From Bacteroidia bacterium (GTDB taxonomy: Bacteria; Bacteroidota; Bacteroidia; B-17B0; Aurantibacillaceae), in NCBI GenBank assembly GCA_016787895.1, contig JAEUTN010000011.1:1-64000 (forward strand): DNA of 64,000 nt, written 5' to 3'. Shown piece by piece: positions 55,064-64,000 of this stretch. The notes under the pieces are model-generated. The model saw only the letters and a program-made list of their open reading frames with translations. It had not been told where the DNA came from and did no database searches. The position numbers and the translations under genes were made by a program. How positions within the stretch are numbered: position 1 is the stretch's first letter; the number at the start of each line of letters is the position of its first letter.

Positions 55064-56797
55064 ATGAATTCTAAATTTTTACATGTAGTTGCTGCCAGTT
55101 TGTCTTTGGCTGTTGTTTTCACCAGCTGTGATTCCCTAGGCAAAATGTTAAAGAAGCAAAAGGAAATTAAATACGCCGTAACCCCAAATCCTCTGGAAAT
55201 GATTGGTGACAGCGTTCAGTTCAGTGTGAACGGTAAATTCAACGAAAAACTCTTCCAAAAGAAAATAACCCTGGTGGTTACTCCTGTAATTACCTGGAAC
55301 GGAGGCGAAAAGGCCTTAAAACCCATCACCTTGGTGGGTGAAAAAGCCACCGGAAGTGGTCAGAAAATCGCTTATAGCGGAGGTTCTTTCAACTACGCTT
55401 CCGAAAAATTCGCCTTTGAGAACGGCATGCGCAACGCCAAATTGGTGATTCGTGCTGAAGGTCAGTACAAAACCAAGAAAAAAGCCTTCGATCCGGTTGA
55501 ACTGGGTGATGGCACTATCGCCACTTCTCTTTTGGTGCGCAACGACGAAAAAACCATGATGGCCAAGGATGCTTTTGTTAAAGTAATGCCTGCCAATCAA
55601 ATGACCCACATTTATTATGTAATTAATCAATCCAATGTAAGACCATCAGAAATGAGCTCTGAAGAAATGAAGGCTTTCAAAACCTTTATCTCAACCAGCT
55701 TAAACTCCCCTTCTTACAGCTTTAAAGGCATTTCCGTTTCAGCTTACGCTTCTCCTGATGGAGAAACCGACAAGAACGAAAACCTTGCTAAGGACCGCGC
55801 CAATTCAGGATCAGCCGCGATTATGGCAGAGTTCAAAAAAGACAAAAACAAAGACAACAATTTTGGAAAAACAAAAGACCAGTACATTGTAGCCACTACC
55901 CGTGAAGACTGGGAAGGCTTTAAACAATTGATGGAAGAATCAACCATGGCTGATAAAGACCTTATCTTGCGTGTGTTGACCATGTATTCGGATGCTGACC
56001 AACGCCGTAAAGAAATCAAAAATCTCTCTAAAACATATGTAGAGTTGGCCGAGAAAGTGCTTCCACGTTTGCGTCGCGCTGAAATTACCTTGAACATCGA
56101 TAAAAATTCCCGTACCGATGAGCAAATCTCTAAACTTGCGGTTTCAAATCCCGACAGTCTTTCTGTTGAAGAATTGCTATATGCTGCTACTTTAACCAAC
56201 GACGTGAACACCAAAGTTCAGATTTATGCCGCTGCTGAAAAACAATACGGCAGCGATTGGAGAACTTCCAACAATTACGGTTGCGCCCTGTTGATGCAAA
56301 ACAAAGTGAGCGAAGCGGCTGAAGCTTTCAAACGTGCTGAAAAAGCAGGAAGCACTCAGGCTGCCGTTCAAAACAACTTAGGTGTAATTGAATCGAAAAA
56401 CGGTAACCGCGCGCTTGCCGAAGAACTTTACAAAAAAGCCGGTGGAAACGCTGAAACCAAATACAATCAGGGCATCCTTGATGTTCGCAATGGCAAATAC
56501 GCAGAGGCCGTGAACAACTTTGGTTCTTACAACGGACACAACAAAGCCCTTGCTCAACTGTTAAGCGGCAATGCTGCTGCAGTTAAAGAAACCCTTGGTG
56601 CCAGCAGCGAAAACGAAACTGCTTACAGCTATTATTTGAAAGCCGTTACTGCTGCCCGTCAATCCATGAGTGCTGACGCGATCAGCTTCCTGAAAACAGC
56701 CATTGAAAAAGACAACGCTTACAAAGCGTATGCTAAAGACGATGCTGAGTTCATCAAATTACGTGCTGACGCAGGCTTTACTGCTTTGGTTAACTAA
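55064..56797 (+). CDS. TPR-containing lipoprotein of OmpA-like architecture
   Basis: A 577-residue lipoprotein; ATG at 55064 gives a signal peptide ending at FTSC. The N-terminal half is beta-rich (SVQFSVNGKFNEKLFQKKITL, then VTPVITWNGGE) and includes an OmpA-like segment (about 190-300: YVINQSNVRPSEM, SVSAYASPDGETDKNENLAKDRA). The C-terminal half consists of TPR-like helices (NNYGCALLMQNKVSEAAEAF, NNLGVIESKNGNRALAEELY, NQGILDVRNGKYAEAVNNF). Such proteins are frequent in Bacteroidota and probably bind peptidoglycan or other envelope proteins. Its codon use looks adapted to high expression (many AAA, GCT and GAA), an impression not measured. Confidence 0.8.
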   Translation: MNSKFLHVVAASLSLAVVFTSCDSLGKMLKKQKEIKYAVTPNPLEMIGDSVQFSVNGKFNEKLFQKKITLVVTPVITWNGGEKALKPITLVGEKATGSGQKIAYSGGSFNYASEKFAFENGMRNAKLVIRAEGQYKTKKKAFDPVELGDGTIATSLLVRNDEKTMMAKDAFVKVMPANQMTHIYYVINQSNVRPSEMSSEEMKAFKTFISTSLNSPSYSFKGISVSAYASPDGETDKNENLAKDRANSGSAAIMAEFKKDKNKDNNFGKTKDQYIVATTREDWEGFKQLMEESTMADKDLILRVLTMYSDADQRRKEIKNLSKTYVELAEKVLPRLRRAEITLNIDKNSRTDEQISKLAVSNPDSLSVEELLYAATLTNDVNTKVQIYAAAEKQYGSDWRTSNNYGCALLMQNKVSEAAEAFKRAEKAGSTQAAVQNNLGVIESKNGNRALAEELYKKAGGNAETKYNQGILDVRNGKYAEAVNNFGSYNGHNKALAQLLSGNAAAVKETLGASSENETAYSYYLKAVTAARQSMSADAISFLKTAIEKDNAYKAYAKDDAEFIKLRADAGFTALVN

Positions 56798-56820
56798 AAT
56801 TAAAATCATTCAATAAGGAA

Positions 56821-56847
56821 AAACCTTCTCCACACCGGAGAAGGTTT
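56821..56847 (+). terminator. Intrinsic terminator after the TPR lipoprotein
   Basis: A perfect 11-bp stem AAACCTTCTCC / GGAGAAGGTTT, loop ACACC, followed by TTTTGTTTTT, 24 bases after the stop. Confidence 0.85.
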
Positions 56848-56881
56848 TTTTGTTTTTATATTTACCGCTAAGCACCGGCGC

Positions 56882-57781
56882 ATGACCCATTTTTCAGCAT
56901 CTGAACTGATCCTTAATTCAAAGCAAAGAGTGTATCACCTTGATCTCAGTGCTGAGCACATCGCCGATGATGTTATTCTGGTGGGTGATCCCGGCCGAGT
57001 GAATAAAATATCAAGGCATTTTTCACAACTCGAATTCAGCACCGCTCACCGTGAATTTATTACACACACCGGCATTTATAAGGGCAAACGCCTAAGTGTA
57101 ATCAGCACAGGCATTGGTACCGATAACATTGATATTGTGATGAACGAACTCGATGCCGCCGTGAACATCGATCTGAAATCAAGAAAAGAACTGCAACATA
57201 AAAGGCAGCTCCGCATTTATCGTTTGGGTACAAGCGGCGCCTTACAGGAAAACATTCCCGTGAACAGTCTGGTAGCCTCAGCTTACGGTTTAGGGTTGGA
57301 TGGTTTGTTGCATTTTTACGATTCCATTGAACAAATCAACCACCCGGCGCTTTGCAAAGCGTTTGAAAACCATGCTTCCTGGCCCACTGCCCTCCCTGCT
57401 GTGTATGCCATTCCTGCTTCAGAAAAGCTATTGGAAAAATTCAAACCTGCCGTTTTTTGCACAGGTATTACGGCAACCGCTCCCGGATTTTACGCCCCTC
57501 AGGGAAGAGAGCTGCGCTTGAATGCCCGCATGAAAAATATACAAGGACTCTTGTCAGCCTTTCAGTTTAAGGACTTAAAAATCACTAATTTTGAAATGGA
57601 AACATCTGCTTTGTATGGCCTCGGAAAACTGCTTGGACATGAGTGCCTGACGGTATGTGTGATTATAGCCAACAGAATGCGAAACGAATTTACCAAAGAC
57701 CTGGAGGGCAGCGAAACTATTCTCATCGATACTTTTCTTCAACAACTATCCCAACTTCATGACCAGACAAGAACTCATTAA
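56882..57781 (+). CDS. Nucleoside phosphorylase (uridine phosphorylase-like)
   Basis: A 299-residue phosphorylase of the PNP/UDP family, splitting nucleosides with phosphate. Visible are VGDPGRVNKIS (35-45), VISTGIGTDNIDIV with the family's GxGxxN-like motif (73-86), LGTSGALQ and TNFEMETSALYGL in the ribose-contact region. It is longer than typical uridine phosphorylases by ~40 residues. It overlaps pyrF by 23 bases, joining a pyrimidine salvage gene to a synthesis gene. Base specificity (uridine or other) is inferred from context. Confidence 0.88.
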   Translation: MTHFSASELILNSKQRVYHLDLSAEHIADDVILVGDPGRVNKISRHFSQLEFSTAHREFITHTGIYKGKRLSVISTGIGTDNIDIVMNELDAAVNIDLKSRKELQHKRQLRIYRLGTSGALQENIPVNSLVASAYGLGLDGLLHFYDSIEQINHPALCKAFENHASWPTALPAVYAIPASEKLLEKFKPAVFCTGITATAPGFYAPQGRELRLNARMKNIQGLLSAFQFKDLKITNFEMETSALYGLGKLLGHECLTVCVIIANRMRNEFTKDLEGSETILIDTFLQQLSQLHDQTRTH

Positions 57782-58571
57782 CAGCATCCGCAACAAAGGA
57801 AATTTTTTATGTGTAGGGCTCGACCCCGATGCTGACAAGATTCCAAAATTTTTATTGGAAGAGGAAGACCCCATTTTCGAATTCAACAAACAGATTATTG
57901 ATGCCACCGCTGAACACTGTGTGGCTTTTAAGCCCAATAACGCCTTTTACGAAGCGTATGGCTTAAGTGGTGCTGAAAGTTTGGAGAAAACCATAAAGTA
58001 TTTGCACATCAATTATCCTGACCACTTTCTCATTGCTGACGCCAAACGTGGAGACATTGGCAACACCAGCAGCATGTATGCCAAAGCCTATTTTGAACGA
58101 TTGGAGACCGATGCCATTACCGTGGCGCCATACATGGGCAGCGACTCGGTAAAACCATTTCTGGAATTTAAAAACAAATGGGCCATAGTGCTTGGCCTCA
58201 CCAGCAATGCGGGTTCCTCTGACTTCCAGCAACTCAACATCAACGGGAAAGAACTGTACCTGCATGTGATGGAAACCTGCGCCAAATGGGGCACTAAGGA
58301 TAACATGATGTTTGTGGTAGGCGCCACCAAAGCTGAGATGCTCACAAAAATACGGGAAGTGCTACCCGACCATTTTTTACTGATACCGGGTGTTGGCGCT
58401 CAAGGCGGAAGTTTAAAAGAGGTTTGCAAATACGGGCTTAATAAGGACGTGGGCCTATTGGTAAATTCGAGCAGGGCCATCATTTATGCCTCTTCAGGAG
58501 AAGATTTTGCTAAAAAAGCAGCTGAAGAGGCTGCAAAAATAGCCGCGGAAATGCGGGAAATAATTCATTAA
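57759..58571 (+). CDS. pyrF: Orotidine 5'-phosphate decarboxylase, type 2
   Basis: Last step of UMP synthesis, 270 residues. The type 2 family signature includes FLCVGLDPD at 16-24, FKPNNAFYEAYG and the catalytic DAKRGDIGNT with Asp94, Lys96 and Asp99. The C-terminal phosphate-binding region is PGVGAQGG and VNSSRAIIYAS. The N-terminus overlaps the phosphorylase gene by 23 bases, so the two are co-translated. Five bases separate it from the next in-frame TTG. Confidence 0.95.
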   Translation: MTRQELINSIRNKGNFLCVGLDPDADKIPKFLLEEEDPIFEFNKQIIDATAEHCVAFKPNNAFYEAYGLSGAESLEKTIKYLHINYPDHFLIADAKRGDIGNTSSMYAKAYFERLETDAITVAPYMGSDSVKPFLEFKNKWAIVLGLTSNAGSSDFQQLNINGKELYLHVMETCAKWGTKDNMMFVVGATKAEMLTKIREVLPDHFLLIPGVGAQGGSLKEVCKYGLNKDVGLLVNSSRAIIYASSGEDFAKKAAEEAAKIAAEMREIIH

Positions 58572-58603
58572 CTTCGTTGTTCAAATTTAATTCAACAGAC
58601 CTC

Positions 58604-58915
58604 ATGGAAGAGAACATTCCGAACCAACCCCACCTCGATATAGAACTCAGCGAAGACGTTGCCGAAGGCATTTATTCCAATCTCGCCATCATTACCCACT
58701 CTCAAAGTGAATTTGTGATGGACTTTATCAAAGTGATGCCCGGGGTTCCCAAGGCCCGCGTTAAATCACGCATCCTGCTTACTCCGCAACACGCCAAACG
58801 ATTGCTGAAAGCCCTGGCCGACAACATTCAGAAGTTTGAGCAGGTGAATGGAAAAATCAAGGACATTGATACGGCCATTCCCATGAATTTTGGTGGCCCA
58901 ACCGCTCAGGCTTAG
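58604..58915 (+). CDS. DUF3467 family protein
   Basis: A 103-residue protein of the DUF3467 family, common in bacteria and of unknown role. The core reads EGIYSNLAIITHSQSEFVMDF, VMPGVPKARVKSRILLTPQHAKRLLKAL. ATG at 58604 is chosen; an in-frame TTG at 58577 would add nine residues. It is probably co-transcribed with pyrF, which ends 32 bases before. No membrane segment is seen. Confidence 0.85.
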   Translation: MEENIPNQPHLDIELSEDVAEGIYSNLAIITHSQSEFVMDFIKVMPGVPKARVKSRILLTPQHAKRLLKALADNIQKFEQVNGKIKDIDTAIPMNFGGPTAQA

Positions 58916-59043
58916 ACCTAACCCCGCTTCGTTTTTCCAACCTTTTTTTCGGGAATTTATCCTCATTCCTCTTCTGTGAATGTTCATAATTCATGCTGTG
59001 CAGGCATGAGGCTATTTTTAATTTTACCTGAAATGAATTTTGT

Positions 59044-61290
59044 ATGAACGAAACCCGCATATACTTTAAACTGGCTGATGAGCTGAACATTGATTCCAAA
59101 CAGGTGGTAGCCGTTGTGCGTTTGTTGGACGAAGGCGCTACAGTTCCCTTTATTTCGCGTTACCGCAAAGAAGCCACCGGAAGTCTGGATGAAGTGCAAA
59201 TCATGAACATTAAGGACGGCTTGGAACGCCTGCGTCAACTGGAGCAAAGAAGGGAAAGCATCCTTAAATCCATAGAATCCCAAAACAAACTCAGCGAAGA
59301 ACTTAAAGAAAAACTTCTTCAGGCCGAAACCCTGAGTCAACTCGAAGACCTTTACCTTCCTTACAAACCCAAACGCCGCACCCGCGCAAGCATTGCACGA
59401 GAGAAGGGTTTGGAAGAACTGGCCAATTATATTTTTGCGCAACAGGGAAACGCGCTTTCAGTAGAAGCGGCAAAATACATTTCACTTGAAAAGGAAGTGA
59501 GTTCTGAGGAAGAAGCTCTGCAATACGCCCGCGATATTATAGCCGAAACCATCAGCGAAGACGCTGTGGCCAGGGAAAGCATACGTGAACTCTACAAAAA
59601 AAGCGGAACCATTAAAAGCAAGGTCATTAAAGGAAAAGAAGAGAGTGGTGAAAAATTCAGAGATTATTTTGAATGGGAAGAAAAACTCATGGATTGTCCA
59701 TCGCACCGTATGCTGGCCATGCGAAGGGGAGAAAAAGAAGATGTGTTGATCCTCGACCTGGTAATTGATGAAGAAGAGGCCACCCTCAAACTCGAAAAAC
59801 AATTTATCACCGGTCGTGGAGCCTGTGCCGAACAGCTTCAACTGGCCATAGCTGATGGATACAAACGTTTGTTGCAACCCTCCATTGAAGCGGAAATGCG
59901 TTTACTGAGCAAACAAGTGGCTGAGAAAAAAGCAATAGAAGTGTTTGCCGAAAATTTAAAAGAACTGTTGCTCGCCTCTCCTTTGGGTCAAAAAGCCATA
60001 CTGGGTGTAGATCCCGGTTTCCGCTCCGGTTGTAAAGTGGTGGCGCTCGACCGCCAGGGAAAATTACTGGAAGAAACCGTTATTTATCCTCACGAACCAC
60101 AACGCAAAACCGAAGAAGCTAAATGGATACTGCTGGCCCTCTGCGAAAAACACAAGATAGAAGCCATCGCCATTGGTAACGGAACCGCTTCCCGCGAAAC
60201 CGAATTGTTTATTCGCGGCATTGATTTGTTACCAAGAGAACTTCAGGTGATTGTGGTAAACGAAGCCGGTGCTTCGGTGTATTCGGCAAGTGAAGTGGCG
60301 CGGGAAGAATTCGGGGAATATGATCTTACCGTGAGAGGCGCTGTTTCTATTGGGCGGCGATTGGCAGATCCCCTCGCCGAACTGGTTAAAATTGATCCCA
60401 AGTCCATTGGGGTTGGGCAGTACCAACACGACGTGGATCAGGGCCATTTAAAAAATAAACTCGATGAAGTGGTGAGCTCCTGCGTTAATGCGGTGGGAGT
60501 TGAATTAAATACCGCTTCTAAAGAACTGCTCTCTTATGTTTCCGGTATAGGTCCATCGCTGGCACAAAATATTATTGATTTTAGAAAAACCAGCGGGGCT
60601 TTTAACAGCCGAAAAGAATTATTAAAAGTGCCCCGCATGGGCGAAAAAGTATTTGAACAATGCGCAGGATTTTTGCGGGTGCGCAATGGAGTACATCCTT
60701 TGGATAAAAGTGCTGTTCACCCCGAAAGCTACCACATTGTGGAACGTATGGCCGCCGACCTTCACTGCAGCATCGACGATTTGATGGAGAACAAAGACCT
60801 GCGCGCTAAAATCAAAATTCAGAATTACGTTACAGAAGCCATCGGCCTTCCAACACTGAAAGACATTTTAAGCGAACTCGAAAAACCCGGACGTGACCCC
60901 CGTAAGGAATTTGAAGTGTTTAGTTTTGATGAGCACGTGCACAGCATGGAAGACCTGCGGGATGGCATGCGTTTGCCCGGCATCGTTACCAACGTCACCA
61001 ATTTCGGGGCCTTTGTCGACATTGGCGTGCATCAGGATGGTTTGGTGCACATCTCTCAACTCGCTGATGTGTTTGTGGACGATCCTTCCAAAATAGTAAA
61101 AGTGGGACAAAAGGTTTGGGTGAACGTCACCGAAGTGGACCTTAAACGCAAACGCATTGCCCTGAGCATGAAAGGAGAAGGTATTCAGGTGAAAAGTGAA
61201 AAGTCCAAAATAAAAAAAGAGGAAGCCAACTACGACCCTAACGACATGAACAGCGCTCTGGCCGCTCTAAAAAGCAAATTCAAAAAATAA
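59044..61290 (+). CDS. tex: Tex-family RNA-binding transcription accessory protein
   Basis: A 748-residue cytosolic protein, family members of which bind RNA and influence transcription. Order: N-terminal HtH region, a YqgF/RuvC-like domain with GVDPGFRSGCKVVALD at about 321-336, a helix-hairpin-helix region (about 480-560, LSYVSGIGPSLAQNIIDF and LKVPRMGEKVFEQCAGFL) and a C-terminal S1 domain (LPGIVTNVTNFGAFVDIGV, DGLVHISQLADVFV). Its stop overlaps the aroE start by one base. Length is usual. Confidence 0.95.
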   Translation: MNETRIYFKLADELNIDSKQVVAVVRLLDEGATVPFISRYRKEATGSLDEVQIMNIKDGLERLRQLEQRRESILKSIESQNKLSEELKEKLLQAETLSQLEDLYLPYKPKRRTRASIAREKGLEELANYIFAQQGNALSVEAAKYISLEKEVSSEEEALQYARDIIAETISEDAVARESIRELYKKSGTIKSKVIKGKEESGEKFRDYFEWEEKLMDCPSHRMLAMRRGEKEDVLILDLVIDEEEATLKLEKQFITGRGACAEQLQLAIADGYKRLLQPSIEAEMRLLSKQVAEKKAIEVFAENLKELLLASPLGQKAILGVDPGFRSGCKVVALDRQGKLLEETVIYPHEPQRKTEEAKWILLALCEKHKIEAIAIGNGTASRETELFIRGIDLLPRELQVIVVNEAGASVYSASEVAREEFGEYDLTVRGAVSIGRRLADPLAELVKIDPKSIGVGQYQHDVDQGHLKNKLDEVVSSCVNAVGVELNTASKELLSYVSGIGPSLAQNIIDFRKTSGAFNSRKELLKVPRMGEKVFEQCAGFLRVRNGVHPLDKSAVHPESYHIVERMAADLHCSIDDLMENKDLRAKIKIQNYVTEAIGLPTLKDILSELEKPGRDPRKEFEVFSFDEHVHSMEDLRDGMRLPGIVTNVTNFGAFVDIGVHQDGLVHISQLADVFVDDPSKIVKVGQKVWVNVTEVDLKRKRIALSMKGEGIQVKSEKSKIKKEEANYDPNDMNSALAALKSKFKK

Positions 61291-62051
61291 TGGCTGAAGT
61301 GTTTGGATTGATAGGAGCCAACCTGAAACATTCCTTTTCCAAAGCCTACTTTGAAAAAAAATTTGCAGGACTGAAATTGCAGGGGTACCGTTATGAGAAT
61401 TTTGAGCTTCAGAATATCCGTGACTTTCTCTCCCTTATCAAAAACAATACAACGCTGAAAGGATTAAACGTCACACTTCCTTACAAAGAACTTATACTAC
61501 CTTATTTGGATGAATTAAGTAATGAGGCCAAAGCCATTGGTGCCGTGAACTGCATTAAGTTGAGTGAGGGCAAAACGTTTGGTTATAATACGGATGTATA
61601 CGGCTTCTCGCAAAGCATCAAACCTTTTCTGGATGTTAACCATCAGCGCGCGCTTATTCTCGGCACAGGGGGCTCTTCCAAAGCCGTGGCCTATGCTTTA
61701 AAAAAAATTGGTGTAGAGGTGATGTTCGTCAGCTCATCGGCATCCAAAAAAAACGAACAGGTTTTCTTGTTCGGTGAGCTGAATGAAATGGTTTTGCGAT
61801 CGCATAAACTCATTGTGAATTGCACCCCCCTTGGCATGTACCCGAATGTCAATTCCTTTCCTCCTCTTCCCTACGAATTCTTCAGCGCAGAGCATCTGGC
61901 CTACGACCTTATCTACAATCCCCAAGAAACCCTGTTCCTCAAAAAAGCGGCCGAACAGGGGGCAATAGTGGTGAATGGTTTAAGCATGTTAAAACTCCAG
62001 GCTGAAAAAAGCTGGGAAATCTGGAATGGTGATAGATCACCTTCTTTCTGA
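61290..62051 (+). CDS. aroE: Shikimate dehydrogenase
   Basis: Reduces 3-dehydroshikimate to shikimate with NADPH in aromatic amino acid synthesis, 253 residues. Catalytic Lys66 (NVTLPYK) and Asp102 (NTDVYGF), and the nucleotide motif GTGGSSKA at 125-132, are present, with SKAYFEKKF near the N-terminus as substrate loop. Start ATG shares one base with the tex stop. It ends in the coding region of the convergent gene, a 15-base overlap. Confidence 0.94.
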   Translation: MAEVFGLIGANLKHSFSKAYFEKKFAGLKLQGYRYENFELQNIRDFLSLIKNNTTLKGLNVTLPYKELILPYLDELSNEAKAIGAVNCIKLSEGKTFGYNTDVYGFSQSIKPFLDVNHQRALILGTGGSSKAVAYALKKIGVEVMFVSSSASKKNEQVFLFGELNEMVLRSHKLIVNCTPLGMYPNVNSFPPLPYEFFSAEHLAYDLIYNPQETLFLKKAAEQGAIVVNGLSMLKLQAEKSWEIWNGDRSPSF

Positions 62052-62771
62052 CTTGTAACGCCGGTAACAATCCATCACCTTGGTGTACAACTCAAATCCA
62101 TCGTGGTTGATGATATAATCGTTACTCAACTGAAAACAATATTTTCTGAATACGGCATAATCCAACTCATTGTCGCCGGTAAGCCTTCTTAAAATTTCAG
62201 GGCTCAGTTTTTGCTGTACCTGTTCTTCCACCATTAACTCTTCAAAAATCTGTGCCAGTTTTCTTACTTGTCGGCCTTCTTTGCTGTATTGCATATAGAG
62301 TGCAGAAAAAGGGCTGTTAAAGGCGTTGATGGTACTCATCTGACTTCTGTTGATGATATCCTTCATGTATTCGCGCTCGTAGGGCTTAATTTTAAAGGAA
62401 GTCACATTCACGGTGCCCAGATTCACCGGCATGCGGGTGAGGTACACGCGCATCACCCCATCTCTTCCCTTTACAATTTGTTTTACCGGTATGCTGGTTT
62501 TGGCATATCCCACAAAGGAAAAAAGCAGGGTATCCTGATCAGTCACCGAAATGGAAAATCGTCCCTCATTGTCGCTCACGGTGCCATTGCCTGTGCCTTT
62601 ATTGATCACAAACACAAAGGGCATGGCGCTGATGCTGTCGGTTTCATAAATAAGGCCCTTAATGAGATTTTGCGAGCAAAGGCCCGCCGGAAGAAGGAAA
62701 AAAAGAAAGAGGGTATAAATCAGCGTTTTCAGTGGACTAAATATAGAAATGATGAATAAAATTATAAACAT
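62037..62771 (-). CDS. CarboxypepD_reg-like domain envelope protein
   Basis: A 244-residue exported protein with a long hydrophobic N-terminus (MFIILFIISIFSPLK, then TLFLFFLLPAGLCSQ) and a carboxypeptidase regulatory-like domain at about 36-115 (LIKGLIYETDSISAMPFVFV, GTVSDNEGRFSISV). The C-terminal part is helical and basic (KIKPYEREYMKDIINRS, KVMDCYRRYKSER). Many Bacteroidota proteins of this size share the layout, with unknown role. It overlaps aroE by 15 bases at the 3' end. Confidence 0.8.
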   Translation of the reverse strand: MFIILFIISIFSPLKTLIYTLFLFFLLPAGLCSQNLIKGLIYETDSISAMPFVFVINKGTGNGTVSDNEGRFSISVTDQDTLLFSFVGYAKTSIPVKQIVKGRDGVMRVYLTRMPVNLGTVNVTSFKIKPYEREYMKDIINRSQMSTINAFNSPFSALYMQYSKEGRQVRKLAQIFEELMVEEQVQQKLSPEILRRLTGDNELDYAVFRKYCFQLSNDYIINHDGFELYTKVMDCYRRYKSERR

Positions 62772-62850
62772 ACAGTTAATAATTTAACCTTTTTTATTCG
62801 CCCAAATAGCCCTGCGTGACGGCGAAATTAATCGTATTTTTAAGACTTAA

Positions 62851-64000
62851 ATGGAAGGCTTTGTTGTATCGGCGCGTAAGTACAGGCCCCAACACTTTAA
62901 CACAGTGGTTGGGCAAAGTCACATCACCAACACCTTAAAAAACGCCATACTCAACAAACAGCTCGCTCAGGCCTATTTGTTTTGCGGTCCCCGTGGTGTG
63001 GGCAAAACCACCTGCGCCCGTATATTTGCCAAAACCATCAACTGTTTTTCCCTCACCAAGGACGGGGAAGCCTGCGACCAGTGCGAATCCTGCACCTCCT
63101 TTAACGCCGGAACCTCCTTAAACGTACATGAACTGGACGCAGCCAGTAACAACTCGGTTGACGACATCCGTAATCTGGTGGATCAGGTGCGTTTTGCTCC
63201 TCAATTGGGAGAATACAAAGTGTACATCATTGATGAGGTGCACATGTTAAGTGCCTCGGCCTTCAACGCCTTTTTAAAAACCCTGGAAGAACCTCCGCGT
63301 CACGCCAAGTTCATCCTGGCTACTACCGAACGTCACAAAATCATCCCTACCATACTATCCCGCTGTCAGGTATTTAATTTCAACCGTATTAAAACGGAAG
63401 ACATCAGCAAACACCTGGCCTTTCTGGCGCAAAGCGAGCAGGTGAATTTTGAACCAGAGGCCCTGCAAGTCATCGCGCAAAAAGCCGATGGGGGATTACG
63501 CGACGCCTGTTCTTTATTTGATCAAATGGTGTCGTTCACAGGCAACCAACTCACCTACAAAAATGTAGTAGAGAACCTGAACGTACTTGACCTGGATTAT
63601 TATTTCAACATCACGGATTTGATGCTGAATAATAAATTCCCAGAAATAATGCTGGTGCTCAACGTTATTCTGAACAAGGGATTCGATGGTCACCAGTTTT
63701 TGGTGGGCCTGGCCGAACACCTGCGCAGTTTATTGGTGTGCAAGGACAGTCAAACACTCAGTTTGCTTGAGGTGAGCGAAGCGCTGAAACAACGTTACTC
63801 CCAACAGGCACAGGCTTGCGACACCATGTACCTCATGCGGGCACTCAACCTCATCAGCAAATCCGACATTAATTACAAAGCCGCAAAAAACCAGCGCCTT
63901 TTGGTAGAAACCACCTTAATGCAATTGTCTTTTTTAAATTCGGCGGGCGCTGAAGAAAAAAAAAAAGATGAACTAAGTTTGCCTGAGGCAGAAGAACCAC
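62851..64000 (+). CDS. dnaX: DNA polymerase III subunit gamma/tau, 5' part
   Basis: The clamp-loader ATPase; 383 residues visible before the window edge. The ATG at 62851 follows SARKYRPQHFNTVVGQ. Walker A is FCGPRGVGKTTCARI at about 44-58; four cysteines (INCFSLTKDGEACDQCESC) form the zinc site; DEVHMLSASAFNA is the Walker B block and LEEPPRHAKFILATTE the SRC-adjacent segment. The tail at the edge (EEKKKDELSLPEAEEPP) starts the tau-specific linker. No frameshift signal for gamma is visible so far. Confidence 0.96.
   Translation, partial: MEGFVVSARKYRPQHFNTVVGQSHITNTLKNAILNKQLAQAYLFCGPRGVGKTTCARIFAKTINCFSLTKDGEACDQCESCTSFNAGTSLNVHELDAASNNSVDDIRNLVDQVRFAPQLGEYKVYIIDEVHMLSASAFNAFLKTLEEPPRHAKFILATTERHKIIPTILSRCQVFNFNRIKTEDISKHLAFLAQSEQVNFEPEALQVIAQKADGGLRDACSLFDQMVSFTGNQLTYKNVVENLNVLDLDYYFNITDLMLNNKFPEIMLVLNVILNKGFDGHQFLVGLAEHLRSLLVCKDSQTLSLLEVSEALKQRYSQQAQACDTMYLMRALNLISKSDINYKAAKNQRLLVETTLMQLSFLNSAGAEEKKKDELSLPEAEEP

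Overview
The window comes from a chromosome of a Bacteroidota bacterium; the order cannot be fixed from sequence alone. The evidence is type IX secretion (T9SS) sorting domains of both kinds (type A on a 2654-residue protein, type B on a 284-residue one), OmpA/PD40 proteins of PorE-like layout, a LytS/LytTR pair with a two-component-propeller sensor, S46 dipeptidyl peptidase, pdhA and pdhC together without pdhB, PyrR/PyrB, tandem cytochrome oxidase subunit III genes, and many TAnnTTTG promoter boxes with no clear Shine-Dalgarno sites. About 51 protein genes and one tRNA are packed with short gaps. No insertion sequence, prophage, CRISPR array or rRNA was found.

Layout. 1-8 kb: 3' truncated guaB, a LytTR regulator and its propeller histidine kinase, idi, and a PorE-like OmpA protein. 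8-12.7 kb: STAS-like and SRPBCC/GyrI-like proteins, a small AT-rich membrane protein, a cluster of three hairpins beside tRNA-Ser(GGA), a small OmpA protein and dnaB. 13-19 kb: a SerA-like dehydrogenase, two lipoproteins, a LuxE-like acyl-protein synthetase and the minus-strand operon dtd-pyrR-dinB-pyrB. 19-25.3 kb: a JmjC-like cupin, the operon pdhA-pdhC-enoyl-CoA hydratase, an orphan SiaC-like (DUF1987) protein and a dipeptide epimerase. 25.3-33.6 kb: an MBOAT/AlgJ-like acylation pair, a DPP11-like S46 peptidase, the operon LuxC-like reductase / T9SS type B protein / ABC ATPase, and a ferredoxin.

33.8-45 kb holds the most striking locus: a 2654-residue secreted surface protein (DUF7948 domain, seven SBBP repeats, about 23 Ig-like repeats, T9SS tail) followed five bases later by a 1073-residue membrane protein with a propeller sensor and a cytoplasmic SpoIIE/PP2C phosphatase. 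45-64 kb is mostly housekeeping: lolA, ftsK, an S15-type peptidase, a 41-codon membrane peptide, nnr, the cyoE/cox operon, a TPR lipoprotein, a nucleoside phosphorylase overlapping pyrF, a DUF3467 protein, tex, aroE, a CarboxypepD_reg protein, and dnaX running off the window.

The genes suggest an aerobic, peptide-using cell with a T9SS-built surface. Metabolic genes cover purine and pyrimidine synthesis, pyruvate oxidation, isoprenoid interconversion and terminal oxidase assembly. Surface genes pair sensing modules (propeller plus Y_Y_Y) with two different outputs, histidine kinase and PP2C phosphatase. The best candidates for unexplored biology are the adhesin/phosphatase operon, the unlinked LuxE-like and LuxC-like pair without luciferase, and the orphan SiaC-like protein.
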